Source: Penicillium oxalicum
Taxonomy: Eukaryota > Ascomycota > Eurotiomycetes > Eurotiales > Aspergillaceae
Direction of reading: 5' to 3'
Assembly (NCBI RefSeq): GCF_001723175.1
Contig: NC_064655.1
Location: forward strand, 2,356,001-2,420,000
DNA length: 64,000 nucleotides
In this document: piece after piece, positions 14,201 through 25,451 of the stretch
How the letters are laid out: every line of letters begins with the position of its first letter
Numbering within the stretch: position 1 is the stretch's first letter
Notes under the pieces: generated by a model
Told to the model about the DNA's origin: nothing
Databases searched by the model: none
The model's input: only the letters and a program-made list of their open reading frames with translations
Program-made: the position numbers and the translations under genes

Positions 14201-16726
14201 GAGGAGGCAATGGGTCGATGTATTGCATGGTATGAAAATATGCTTGATTCATGCGCGTCTTGCACATCGACAATCCTCCGCCTTACCATGACTTTGATGA
14301 TCCATCATACAAGACTTGACACACGTATGTGCACCACAGCAGAAGTAAGTACACTTATACTGCTGTACGCAGTAATACAATATTACTGAACAGAGTGCTT
14401 ATGCAGCGAGTTACCGCGCCATATATGCGGGACCGTGTGGCCATGCAACTTGCTATCCCGGTTGTCGGGTACGGATGATCGGGTATCCCCCTTCTTCCGA
14501 TAATCACAATCTGACTCTCTGGATGTGATTGGACAATATAGCTTTCTCGAATACAGGCTGGAAAAAAAACTTTCTTTCGGAATAAAAGCCTGGATTGTTA
14601 TTAACCCAATCGGCAATTTGATGTTATTCACTGTCTTCACAGGTCATAGTCTGACAAGAGGTATAATTGCATTTCTTGTGGAAGGGTGTAGCTGTCATTT
14701 AATCACGCCATCTCATCACTAGCGGCCATTGACTCTAAGGACCTTCCTGATCCGTATCGGGCTTCTGTGTTAATGTGGAGCAAGTTCCTCAAAAAATTAG
14801 TTAATATGATTTATGAATTATTCATATGACATTCAAATACAATTCGTATCACTGATCGCAATACATACAATACGCGTTCTCAATACGTGTATGCATACCG
14901 CGCTGTATACCGTCTACCGTTACAAAGCTCGATATTTCTTCAGCAACAGCTGAATTGCATGCAACAAATATCGAATACCTACGTCTGGCATGTGGGGGGA
15001 GAGGGGTGGGCTCTCTTAAGCCGCCCCTACAGGACAGAACGACAGACACACGATGTAAGGGAGCGTGGGGGATGGTTTTTTTCTATTCTTGTTTCAGGGC
15101 TCGAAATTCTGCAGTTACCTGTCACACTTTGAGTTCGGGCTAGGACGTTGAAATGTCCCAATTTCCTGGTCACTGGGAGGAATGACGATCGGAAGATCTG
15201 CCCGAGACGAAGTTTCTGTACAGATCTTCTCCTTGAATCCTCGGTACACTGCCACATGCAAAGTTCATTGCGTATTTCTAGAGGCTGTGGAACCTAGAAG
15301 AAAACTGGACCAGCCAGAGTATGCCTGGCAGCCTGCAAAAGGAGCCAGAAAGAGGATAGTAGCGATGATCAAATTCTGTGTGTGTGTGGGGGGGGGGAGA
15401 CAGAGGAGGTGGAGAAGGGATTCATTCAACACATTTGACATTTTCAAGGGGCCTGGCCACATGGTGGCTGCAGCACCTGGAAGGTTCCATCCAGTTGGGA
15501 CGGTTTAAGGCCTACTTGGTCACTTTGGATTTGCCTTATCCAGGCAAATAAGATCATCTGCTGACTTTCCATACGGCTTGGTTCTCGAGCTGCCCAGTGC
15601 GAGCATCACTTCTTGGGGTGAAAGAGGCGTTTATTGGGTCATGTAAAGGTTTGGCTACACGAGGATGCTAAGGCTTAATCTTAGTTCCACTGACCGGACC
15701 GAGCCAGGTGAGGTTGGTCTGTTGTTCACGCAATCCGCGGATAAAAACATTCTCAGGAGGGCCAGGCGACGGAAAATATTCAGCACACATCTCGCATTCT
15801 TTTAATCCGTGAAGAGAAATGAAGACTAGTGGACCGAACTGACGGAGCGTTAAGTATGTGAAGGAAGTTGAGATCGTAAATTGAAAGAATGTGATAAAAT
15901 TCATCGCGCTATGGGACGGGACGATCATCCCTTCGGTTGGTAATAGCTAAATCTATTGGTGAACCCGTTTCATCTGTTGGAGAGAAGGAGAGATCGAATG
16001 TCTTACTTAGGTATTGTATTTATGTAACCTCGGAGAGCGTCCAGGAGCGTTGCTGCATTGCGCAGATGTAGCAATAGCGTGCGTTGTGTCTTTCTTCCTC
16101 GGCTTTGGCGGCTGTCTTAAGGGTCAATTCCAGACTAGCCACCCCACGCTTTACGAAACCATCAACTTTCCCTCAAGGTCAAGGTCAAAAGATCATGACA
16201 CCTCATCGGGGTGTTGTTCCACCTCCTTAGACCTTGTCAACTTTGAGTGATGCGTATACCCGACATGAGAGGCGTGTCTAAAAACATCGATGATGGTGTA
16301 AGTCTCCTATGCGCTACCATGATTACTCGTCATGTCTTCATATTCATTGAGTCAAGAACATTTAAGAACATCCTGCCCTTAATCTGCTAAGAGATGTACG
16401 AGCGGGATCCAACCTGTGGTTGAGATAGGGGAGAGGGAACGTGAGAGACGTGCCGGTTTATAGGTCAGCCAATCTGTTCATGAGCCTAGAATCTTCCCAA
16501 GTCATTGTAAAAATGGCCAAGAATTTTTCACAGTGCATCTGGTTAATCAAGCCGTGCCAGGAGCAGTCGCTGGTTACAGGACTTGGGGCAAAGCTTTTGA
16601 GATCTCGCTATGTCAGCGCTCGACAGGTACGATGGGGAGCCTCGCCCCTTCTCCATTAAGCCATATCAAGTGCAGACGCGACTTCCTTGGCTTTTCTTGA
16701 CGTACATCAGCAGCCGATAAACGATC
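8261..16726. other. gene-poor stretch between homeobox and P5C reductase genes
   Basis: About 8.5 kb in which I can support no gene. The open frames (up to 154 codons near 9640-10104) are overlapped by frames on the other strand, lack recognisable domains, and several begin with non-ATG codons. There is no RIP signature. The stretch contains a 23-nt G run, purine-rich blocks near 8700-8770 and recurrent TACAGTA words (near 11480, 11552, 12390 and 12412). It lies upstream of the homeobox gene and may hold its extended promoter or non-coding RNAs. Confidence 0.5.
9262..9284 (+). repeat. 23-nt poly-G tract
   Basis: An uninterrupted G run within a GAGAGG...GGGAGAG context, about 1.1 kb upstream of the homeobox start codon. 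It has potential to form a G-quadruplex. Confidence 0.9.
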
Positions 16727-17640
16727 CTACTTGGCAAGAGTATTGCCCAGCTCAGCAGCACGACAAGCGGCGGCTTTGACTGCCTTGTCCACAATTTGTT
16801 CAAGGCCCTCGGCTTCGAAAGCTTGAAGGGCAGCATATGTAGTGCCATTGGGGCTGGTGACATTCTTGCGCAACTGGCCCGGCTCCTCGGAAGACTCGAC
16901 AAGCATTTTTCCGGCGCCAAGACAGGTCTGAGAGGCGAGACGTGTAGCCTGCTCTTTCGTCAAGCCAAGAGACATGGCACTGGTCACAAGGTGTTCTACA
17001 AGAGCAAAGAAATAGGCGGGGCCGGAGCCTACGAATGCGTGTGAGCGGCTGACTTATTGTTTGGACAACCATTCAGTAGGGCCTACATACCTGATAGACC
17101 GGTTACGACATCGAGAAGCTCTTCTCTGTCAACCCATTCGGTGGCTTTGCTGACACTGCTGAGTAGAGAGTTGACCAGGTCCTTTTCGGAAGCAGACACA
17201 TCTGCGCTCGCGAATGCGCCGGATGCGCCCTCGCTCACCAGGGCAGGGGTATTGGGCATCACCCGCACAACGTGTGCAGATCGCCCGTCACCTGTCCGCG
17301 ACCACTCCTGCAGACTGCTGAGGGTAATGCCCGCTGCAATGCTGACGAGGACGGGGAGATTCTTGCGCTGGGTCCATGATGCACCCAACTCCTCGCACAC
17401 TGCCTTGGTGACCTGGGGCTTGACTGCGATGATGACAATATCTGCATCACCACCAGCTTCCGTGTTGTCGGTTGTTGTTCGTACACCAATCGTGGCGAGC
17501 TTGCTTCGGTTGACTTCCCAGGGCTCCGACACGTAGATGTTCTGTTTGTCGATGCCTCTATTCACAAGACCACCGATGATGGCAGAGGCCATGTTGCCTC
17601 CACCGATGAAGGCAAGCTTACTCTCCTGAAGGCCGGGCAT
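16727..17640 (-). CDS. pro3: pyrroline-5-carboxylate reductase
   Basis: Catalyses the NAD(P)H-dependent reduction of 1-pyrroline-5-carboxylate to proline, the last step of proline synthesis. Two exons (17091-17640 and 16727-17028) flank a 62-nt intron (GTATGT...TAG) and give 283 residues, normal for the family. The start ATG at 17640 has a good context (AAAATG); the frame further upstream offers only a GTG. The N-terminal dinucleotide-binding motif is FIGGGNMASA (11-20), followed by VKPQ (74-77) and MPNTPALVSEG (128-138). Splicing restores the GLSGSGPAYFF active-site loop (181-191). The family signature PGQLRKNVTSPNGTTYAALQ lies at 233-252. No targeting peptide is visible, so a cytosolic enzyme is expected. 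It is probably a single-copy housekeeping gene. Confidence 0.97.
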
Positions 17641-17960
17641 TTTCTGTGTATGACTGGTACTGGAACTTCGACGAGGGAGCGCGATTCCTTTTGGTAGAGA
17701 TGTTGATGTTGGTAAAGCACACCCCACTCTTAAAAGGCTGGATCAAGGCGGGGCAGTATCAGCTGTAGACTTGAATTTGCAGACCGCCCGGGAACAACAC
17801 CTTTGTTAGACTGTATGATTGTGGTCGATAGAGAAAGACACGATGTGAAATCACGGAATATGAACTTTTTTTAATTTGCTTTCACGTCGACTTTCTTGTG
17901 AGACTGGAAGTATGGGCAAGTCACCAATTATAGCCACGATCACCTGTACGGACAGCGTAG

Positions 17961-17981
17961 AGTCAACTGACCCAGTTGACT
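17961..17981. repeat. 9-bp inverted repeat with 3-nt loop
   Basis: AGTCAACTG and its exact reverse complement CAGTTGACT are separated by ACC. They lie about 320 nt upstream of the P5C reductase start codon. This could be a binding site for a dimeric regulator or a transcript hairpin; the sequence alone cannot tell. Confidence 0.6.
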
Positions 17982-18004
17982 TAATAGTCCAGTGGCGGAG
18001 CCGG

Positions 18005-18019
18005 CCCGGTCAAACCGGG
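18005..18019. repeat. 6-bp GC-rich inverted repeat
   Basis: CCCGGT and ACCGGG are separated by CAA, 24 nt from the preceding inverted repeat. GC-rich inverted CCG/CGG words of this kind resemble Zn2Cys6 regulator sites, but no regulator can be named. Confidence 0.45.
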
Positions 18020-18237
18020 TCTGAGCTCCGTGACTTGGTAGCCGCTGCGACTGAAGAATTAACATCCGTCGACAGGGCTTGACAAGCGGGCACAATTGGC
18101 TCCGACGTGGATCGATATTTGATAGTGGTAATTAAATTGAACTTCACAAAGAGAAAAAAAATACATCGTGATCCTCGAGTTGTGGGGGAGGAACCCGCAT
18201 TTTGACGGTGGAGCAAGGGCTTGTAGAGCAGGCATGC

Positions 18238-18242
18238 AAAAA
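18238..18242 (-). terminator. RNA polymerase III terminator
   Basis: On the minus strand a run of five T begins 2 nt after the tRNA discriminator base, as expected for a Pol III stop signal. Confidence 0.75.
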
Positions 18243-18244
18243 CA

Positions 18245-18344
18245 TGACAAGAGTGGGATTCGAACCCACGCCCCTTTCGAGACACGGAATTTTGGACCAG
18301 GTGAACCTGAACCGTGCGCCATAGACCAACTCGGCCATCTTGCC
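18245..18344 (-). tRNA. tRNA-Leu (anticodon CAG) with intron
   Basis: The minus-strand sequence folds as a class II tRNA. The acceptor is GGCAAGA with TCTTGTC (one G-U pair), the D-arm is TGGCCGAG...GGC, the anticodon stem is CACGG/CCGTG, the T-arm is GTGGG-TTCGAAT-CCCAC, and the discriminator is A. The anticodon loop reads TTCAGG, placing CAG at 34-36. It is followed by about 17 extra nt before the loop closes, the canonical position of a nuclear tRNA intron (after 37). The long variable arm fits leucine. Confidence 0.93.
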
Positions 18345-19374
18345 TATTGATGATAACTTACACACATTTTGACTGTTCATACATTGTCATGACCTCCACT
18401 AAAGCATTCCATCAATCCTTACACATGAACGCAATAAGATCCAAATGTCAACGTGCTTGTCGCGTCTTCCAGGTTTTGCAAACTTGATCGTTTTCTTCCG
18501 GGTAATATGATTTTGCTGAGGAGAAATATATTTTATTCGTATCCTGTAAATGGACATAACCGATACGATGTGCCTGGCTCAGTGATCATCATTTATCTTC
18601 CAGTGGATATATATCCGTCACTCTCGAGAAGGCGTGGCCCTACGGAGCGTGTCAATGTCTAAGCAAAAGAGTGTGCTAGGCAAGAGAACGTCACGTCCGC
18701 ATCGCTACAAGTACATCGGCGCTACGATGCGGATTCCAGTATACATGGGTTGATTCATCACCTGCCATGTCTCTGGTAACGGAAGCTTCTACCGAGCACA
18801 TAACACGTAGTCGTGACGAATGTCCCATTCAAGATAGAAGTATTACCTACAAAGCTGGGTTGTACACCAAAGAAGCACCCGTAGATATCAGGATATGGGG
18901 ACAAATTCGCTGATTTACAAAGTAGTGTACAGGTAAAATAGTGATCGCCAAGGCCTCAAAAAGCAGACTGTATGAATACCTCCAACGCCTGGCCTATACA
19001 TAGCCATTCGGTAAAATAAAATGAAATCATCACACGAGCATATAAGTCAAGGAAGAGAGACAGAGAAATGACCGACCCGCTATAATACACTGGAATGAAG
19101 TTGCAAATCAGCGAAGCCAGATTCATTGTTTCGGAAAAGAAGAGGCGGAAGACCATCCCCACGGACTTCAAGTGACTGAGAGTCAGAATTGTCGCGCGTA
19201 GCGATCGCGTCACCCAGCGCGCATGAAAGGAGCATTCGACAGAGACTGTTCCAGCGTGATGTGTATTCTGCACAAGCAGATCGAAGTAGGGGCAATATAG
19301 ACGTGCCAATAGGAAGGGGAAACGGCGAGAGTAAAAAGAAGAATGGCTGGCAGATAATGTTCCCTTGAACCGGA
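18345..19374. other. intergenic region
   Basis: About 1 kb between the tRNA and the 3' end of the oxidoreductase gene. An open frame at 18956-19381 (minus) begins inside the last exon of that gene and runs into its 3' flank; it has no known domain and I treat it as chance. Nothing else is recognised. Confidence 0.55.
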
Positions 19375-21337
19375 TCACCAAGTTTCCTGTGCCAAGTTAG
19401 CAACGGAGTACGCCAGACGCAATAGACAGGGGCGGGCCAGGTTTGCATACCGCGATATATTGCCCAGCCTCCTTCTTACGCTGCCAAAACAGCTCTGCCT
19501 CCCTCGCATTCAAATTGCCCTTCGCCATTGCGACATCAACAAGCGCAGCCTCTACACCTTCACCCATACCCTTCCCGCTACCGCACACAAACACACGTCC
19601 GTCAAGCGCGTTGATCACATACCAAACAAGATCGGCCTGGTGGCGTACCTCCTCCTGGACATAGCGACTTTCGCCACGACGACTCTGAACTACGGTTCGA
19701 ACCTTGTCTTCGTCAACACCCCACTCGCCACTGTAGAGTTCGTCCAGAAGAGAGTCGCGTACGCCCTGAAGAACCCATACTTTGTTGGCGCAATTGGCCG
19801 ATTGCAACCGACGCTGAACGAAACCTCGGAAGGGAGCGACACCGACTCCAGCGCCGATGAGCAGCATAGGGCCGTCAGAAGCGAATCGCTTGGCCAGGGG
19901 ATTGGCCATTAGACCACGGAACATCGGGATGTGAAGATCGTGCTTCTCGCCCCTTGCCTGAGCCTCGATTGCCTGCCGCGCAAGCCGCTCTAGATAGCCG
20001 GAGCTCACGCCGGTACGCGACCCACCTCGCCAGTCCGGAGACTCAGCAACGGTGACTGCAACCTCAACCAAACGGCGGCATTCATTACCCTTGAACTGGC
20101 ACGAAATCATGGGATCTTGAGACAGAGAGTAGAATCGAGGCATGAGCGTATTCAAGACCGAGAGAAGGTGATCCAAAGGAGGCCGCGCAGAGGGAAATGC
20201 GTGAAGAAGCTGTGAAAGGCTGACATGGGAACTGGTGCGAAGATCACAAAATGCGCCTTGGCCCTCTGCAGACGACAGATATTCCAGTATCTTCTTCTCG
20301 TTAGGCTCGGTCGTATACTCGGCTAGCAGGCGGAATAAAGCCTTCGTAGGCGCGTAGCTCTGGATATCGGAACACCAACTAAGAACTTCTCGTCGAGAAG
20401 TGATGAGCTCACGAGGCTTTTCATCGCCCCATATGGTCGGCCATCGACCACTCGCCGTCATCATGCACACTTTTCGGTCACGCATCGATCGGGGGACTCC
20501 CAATAAATTGAAGATATCCTCAACCTCTTCATCCTTATTTTTGGGACAGACCCCAATTGCTCCACCGACAACAAAATCAACCATCCCACTCTCAGCGGGA
20601 TAATCAGTGACATCGATGTCAAAATGATACGTCCGCTTCTCAGCACCATCCTTGGTCAACTCACGAGCATGGTGAAGCGGAGCCCGGTATACTTCGTATG
20701 GAGGATGCGGCTGCACAAATTGAGGTGGATGGTCCGAAGGACCCAGCCGGATGGAAGTGGCATACGAGGGAGCAGGCTTGAATGAAACCGTCTTCTCGGG
20801 GAGAGGAGCGATCTCGCTCAGTTGGCTGTCCATTGTGAGCATATCCAGGTTGAGTTGCAAGCTAGTGAAAGCGGCATTGGTAGGTGCTGCGATCGAATTG
20901 AAACCTGAGATGGGGCCGTCCAACGTCTGCAGTGAACGTCCGCGACAGCAGCCTCCTCCACAGCACAAAGACTGGATCTTTTGCGTGCCGCCGGTGCCCA
21001 CACTCTCTAAGACACGTCGCATATCGTCTGTACTCTGGGAGATCAAGACAGTCGAGGCTCGCCGAGGGCGACTGTCTGACTTGAGCCTATACTCAACTCC
21101 ATCGTGAGCCTCACTAGGCGGGGTGATGGGAGAGTTCGAAGCGTCAGAGTCGAGCGAGTCACTATCTCGAGAGGCCGGTGAACCGTTGAAACATAATTCA
21201 GACACCGAGAGCGTACGGACACCACGAGGCTCTTCAGGAATTGGGTTGTCTGGGTGTGATGTTGACGATGCAGGGATCTCGTGTAAGGAACTCTTTCGAC
21301 GAGAGCTAACATCAAAGCTGGTGGTCGTTGAAGGCAT
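19375..21337 (-). CDS. FAD/NADP(H)-binding oxidoreductase of the ferredoxin-NADP reductase fold
   Basis: Two exons (19451-21337 and a 12-nt exon 19375-19386) around a 64-nt intron (GTATGC...CTAAC...ACAG) give 632 residues. An in-frame ATG at 21436 would add 33 residues. Residues 1-190 are low-complexity and carry a CCGGGCC knot (125-131). The C-terminal two-thirds match the reductase half of cytochrome P450 reductase or sulfite reductase flavoproteins: FAD motif RFYSLS (401-406), GVSSGYL (443-449), NADP-binding GPMLLIGAGVGVAPFRGF (489-506) and VFVCGSG (582-588). The last exon supplies ETW; in this family an aromatic residue near the end stacks on the flavin. The usual N-terminal flavodoxin (FMN) domain is absent, so the electron acceptor is unknown. 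Confidence 0.88.
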
Positions 21338-22351
21338 TATGGTGGTGGCGAAATGCGTGTGCACTATGGTGGATGATGGGTAAGTCGTCGGGGCCAAGTT
21401 GGACAAGTATTTCAATTTTTGTAGATACCCACGCATCAAGGAAAGACGATGGATGAGGAAGGAGAGCCGGCCGCACCGAAATTATGCAAATGTCGAAAGA
21501 TTCAAGACAGTTCTGTGTTTCCCTTGCGACTTGGGATGCGTTGAACCCCGAAGGATTTGCCCCAGATGACGATTGCCGTTTACCTCACTCGTCGTTCTGT
21601 GTATCGGTCGCACATAAAACAGGTCAGAAACAGAGCTTGGATAGAAAGCTGCAGGCGGATATTCTTGTTGCTGGGTAGTCGATTGGGAGAGTTGAAAGGT
21701 CCGTCGCCGAGGTGGTCAGAATTGAAGGATCGAACTCCGCGGATGCCGAGCGGTTCCATACGATCAGTCGATGGGAAATTACGGGAACGTCGGCAAATGG
21801 GGGAGAACGCGGGTCCGAAAGGTGTGCTTCCGAACAGGGAATGGTGGCGGCTGTTATCTGATTTTGCCACCGCATTCTGGGGTTTCCTTATAGCCCTATC
21901 CAGGGGGGCTAGGAATCTCGAAGGTTTTCCTCTGGAAAAAAAATGTAGATGAATACCCCTAGAACAAATAAATGACGTATTTGGCAGGCTCAGCAAGCCA
22001 TCTTTCTTTTTTCTTTACCTGATGAGGTATATCGTGTGAGAATTGACGCCAGCGATTAGCTTGATGAGGCCGAGCATTCATGGTATTGGATGAGAAGTAA
22101 AATACGCATACATATGAACCCTTTCAGGCTTAGCCTGCTTGTCTCTTTTTCCTTTCCCTCAGGTCCTCATCAGCTTACTCTTCAGCTAATCCCACCATTA
22201 ATGATTCTACTGAACAGGAGAGCAACTTTAGTACATAGCAGTTTGTAAAGTGAGTGGTTTGATACTCCATTTAACTTGAAAGTAACTACGTAGCGAAGCG
22301 ATGCGCTTTAGAGGGGAACGAATTCTATATCCCTAGGGAAAACAAATAATC

Positions 22352-22405
22352 GCGGAGCGTACATAGCGTGTTAGTATCTTTGCGGAGCGCAGCGTACATA
22401 GCATG
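22352..22405. repeat. imperfect direct repeat
   Basis: GCGGAGCGTACATAGCGTG is followed 11 nt later by GCGGAGCG-CAGC-GTACATAGCATG, the same word with a CAGC insertion and one G-to-A change. It may be a remnant of a small transposon or a tandem duplication. Confidence 0.55.
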
Positions 22406-22507
22406 ATATATATAATCAGTCTCTGAGGGTTTAAGGGTCCTGATGCTGATTGGTGTCACGGGAAGCGTTCTGGGCGCACACTGACCAACGAGACTGTAAA
22501 GATCATT

Positions 22508-22529
22508 AATATCCGCAGTTGCGGATATT
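22508..22529. repeat. 10-bp hairpin
   Basis: AATATCCGCA and TGCGGATATT form a perfect inverted repeat around a 2-nt centre (GT). The CCG...CGG core resembles binding sites of Zn2Cys6 regulators, but no target gene starts nearby. Confidence 0.5.
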
Positions 22530-23498
22530 GCCCAAAATCCGGTATATATTCTATATGTGGTACGCATAATCAAGTCGCACATCCGGTCGTATCTCGCGCC
22601 TGTGACAATTGGTTCATCAATGACGGGATTGTTCGACCACTCTCTCCATCACGTCACACTCTATCAAAATTCCCAATTCCTCGCTTTTCAGGCCCACAAC
22701 CATCCTCAACAATAACAACACTTCAATCGTGAAATCCCTTCCAATTAGCCTACTTGAGTAAAAAACCAGCTCCTCTGACAATTTTCCGTTTTAGTTATAG
22801 TCCAACACGGGGACTCGCGGGGGTGATAGATCAGTGTAAAAATATTCAGGCTTAACACCCTTATATTTAAGTAGCTTTCGCAAGGATGTCTCCTAAAAAG
22901 ATAGTAATCGATCTTGCCGCTACGCTTGCACTTTTACTAGCTAGGGTTTAGCTCGTGGAGCAGTACACTTATAATGAATACGTGCACGAGCCTACCTAAT
23001 TTCTCTTTGAGACCTCTAGCTGTTCCTTGAACCGTTCGCCCTCTCTAAGTCAATCCTTCTAATCATATAGCCTTATCACAAGATTGTTGAGCGGAGACAA
23101 GAACAAACAAGTAGGTTGAAAAACCATCAATCATTTGTTATTCATCTCGAAGGATTTTGACTTTTGTCCGATCATCAAAGCAACAGCTGCCTCGACTGGC
23201 ACCTTCTGATTTTACCATTCATGAATCTGCCGTAACATCTTTTCCGCAACCATCATGCTTTGCTGTGGAGCTATCGAATCACACCACAGATTCCACAGGT
23301 TGGAAACCTCTGGAAAGAGCTTCGTTACACTCCATACTAAAGATAAGGTGTTTGAATCTACGTCTATGGGGCATGAAAGTCATGACCGAAGATCCCCTAT
23401 GTTGTACCTATAGATCAAAACGCATCATTCAAAAACTGGAAGCATCCTGGAATACAAGCTCTTAAAACCAAGGCATGAAATAAAAAAGGCGATCATGA

Positions 23499-25451
23499 TC
23501 AGGCTACCTGAACATGACTCGCTCCCGTAATATCCTTGATGTCACTGAACACTGCTTCGAGGGGGGTGAAAATTCCAGTGCCGTTGGGCCGTCCTCCGAG
23601 GAAGAGGCCAACTACTTCGCGTGACGCGGGATCAAAAACAAAGGACCCAGAATCTCCAGGCTGTGCAAACGGTTGATCCGAGAATCCTGAGGATACTGTA
23701 TGCTCCCACGTCTCTATGAACTGGTCGTCGACTTTGTGGAGGTGTACCTCCCTTAAACCTGAGTACTTCCCGCTGGTGTAGCCTGTGGAGCGTCCGACTT
23801 TAGAGTACTCATTATCATGCTCTGGATGCGTTGTGGAATCGAAGCTCAGCAACGGCCTTGTATGGCGATAGCGGTAAGGCTGCAAAATGTGATTAATAGG
23901 TGATTTTGAAGGGCGGGAATGCAACGACTCACTGTGTTGGTCCCACGTCTTTCCTCAGGAATTTCTATCAAAGCCCAGTCAAGTATGAAAGGCCGATAAG
24001 TATGATTCTGAGATCGCCATAATTCACTTCCAGCAAACACTGGGCCAAGAGTGTAGGTCTCCCTTTCAATGAAACTTCGCACCTTGTCACGCTGTCGCCT
24101 CAGAGTCTCTGAAGCTTGCCGCTGGGTATTGTACCAATTTCGGTCCCTTGGGTCCACGAAGCACATGTTTGGATCTGCTTCCTGGCTCCTAATGGCCTGC
24201 GCTATGTCTCGGAATCTTCGGGTCTCAGTGCGCTGAATATACAGATCGAGGTCTTCGAGAGTATTCTTGAGATCTTCAAGGGAAGGGTGGTCGATTTCTA
24301 GAAGCCCCTGGACCTGCGTTCGTTCTTGCGGCCGTAGAGGGCTAGTCTCCCAACGTTTGAAGACTACCTTATATTTCAATAAGCGCCCTAAGTTAATTCT
24401 TGAAAGTGGAAAGGAACTCACCTTCCTGGGCCCGACCAGTGGCAAGGGGCCCTTGACGACGACCATGTGGCGGATAGACACAGTGAAATGCGGTAAGCGC
24501 AAAGATCCTCGAGGGTTTACCTCGCCAGTGAAGCTCAACCAGGCCCCCGAGTGTGGAGCTGCCAGCCATGCTAGAGTGAATTCCCAGACTGACACCGGGG
24601 TAGACCGCTTGTGTGATAGCATCGACTTCGAGCAGAGGTGGGTTGAAGCACCAGATGACACTGTTTCTCTCGAACAGGACGTTGGTATTTCGTATGCCGC
24701 GGGACCCGAGAAGATTTTGAATTTCTGTTCCAGCAGCGGACCAATTTCGATTCGATTCCTTTCGCACACGCACGATCACAGTTATTGGGTTTCCCTGTGG
24801 CGTCTCACTCATGCCATATCGCCAGCATCCAATTCCGGCCCAGTCATTGCAATGCAGTGTGCGAATGATATCAGAGGCGATGGAGTCCCAGAGTCTATAA
24901 ATCGCTTCTGATGAGTGAACCGGGATGCATCGTAGAGGTTTTAGCGTGAAGCTCTCAATGATGTCGACGTTGACTTTTAGCTGAAAAAGCCGGCGAAGGA
25001 TTTGGTGAATGTACTTTGCTAGACCGGTGGCACCCCTTGGATTCTGCTTCGTAATGATCAAACATGTCGGTAGAGCTTCTTCTTCCGGGTCGACAATCGA
25101 GCGACGACCTCCGAGTGACAAAGATAAATACTCAATACCACGGTCGCGGAGGATATTGGAAATGGCCCTGAGCATCTTTGAATGTCGAGAACGGAATCGA
25201 GTTTCACTCTCAAATTCCGGGCTGAGCTCTGCGGGTCTCGCCAAAAGAGAGCACAGAATAGGGCCCCCGGCTCTGTGTGGGGATGATAGAAATCCATCGC
25301 GGTCAACCTGGAAGTTGCCATCGAAGGGTATTGGGTCTGCATGCGAGAGGTTTGCATGTGAGGGCGTGGGACGGAAGCTGAGCGCATGAGCGCTGGCCCG
25401 ATAGAGAGTAATGTCATGTGCAGATTGGACTGATCCGTTTGAGGTAGACAT
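23499..25451 (-). CDS. trypsin-like serine protease domain protein
   Basis: Exons 24422-25451, 23933-24387 and 23499-23879 give 621 residues. The second intron (53 nt, GTGAGT...GCAG) is sound. The first would be only 34 nt (24388-24421); a donor up to 42 nt upstream would keep the same frame, so that junction is unsettled. The start is the ATG at 25451. The C-terminal half carries a trypsin-like triad in order: His323 in LTAFHC, Asp480 in LDWALIE and Ser572 in PGDSGS. About 100 charged, probably helical residues (about 360-455) separate His from Asp. The N-terminal 290 residues match no domain I know. No signal peptide is seen, so the protein is probably intracellular. Proteolytic activity is inferred. 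Confidence 0.82.

Larger units (their letters stand above)
17641..18244. other. intergenic region between P5C reductase and tRNA-Leu
   Basis: About 600 nt upstream of the P5C reductase gene and downstream of the tRNA. I see no gene. It holds two strong short inverted repeats (17961-17981 and 18005-18019), annotated separately. Confidence 0.6.
21338..23498. other. intergenic region
   Basis: About 2.1 kb between the oxidoreductase start and the 3' end of the trypsin-like gene. Overlapping open frames near 21560-21990 lie on both strands and lack domains. A plus-strand frame at 23157-23465 (102 codons) is also unsupported. The stretch holds a short direct repeat (22352-22405) and a hairpin (22508-22529). 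The part after about 22800 becomes AT-richer. Confidence 0.5.

Noticed and set aside
17641..17727. 29-residue N-terminal extension (possible targeting peptide) of P5C reductase
   Set aside because: The upstream start would be GTG; the first ATG in the frame is 17640, with good context.
18956..19381. 141-codon minus-strand open frame
   Set aside because: It starts in the last exon of the oxidoreductase and runs through its 3' flank, with no domain.
21557..21996. Overlapping 131- and 138-codon frames upstream of the oxidoreductase
   Set aside because: Mutually antisense, without domains, and in promoter sequence.
23157..23465. 102-codon plus-strand frame
   Set aside because: No domain and no upstream signals. 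Kept only as a remark in the intergenic entry.
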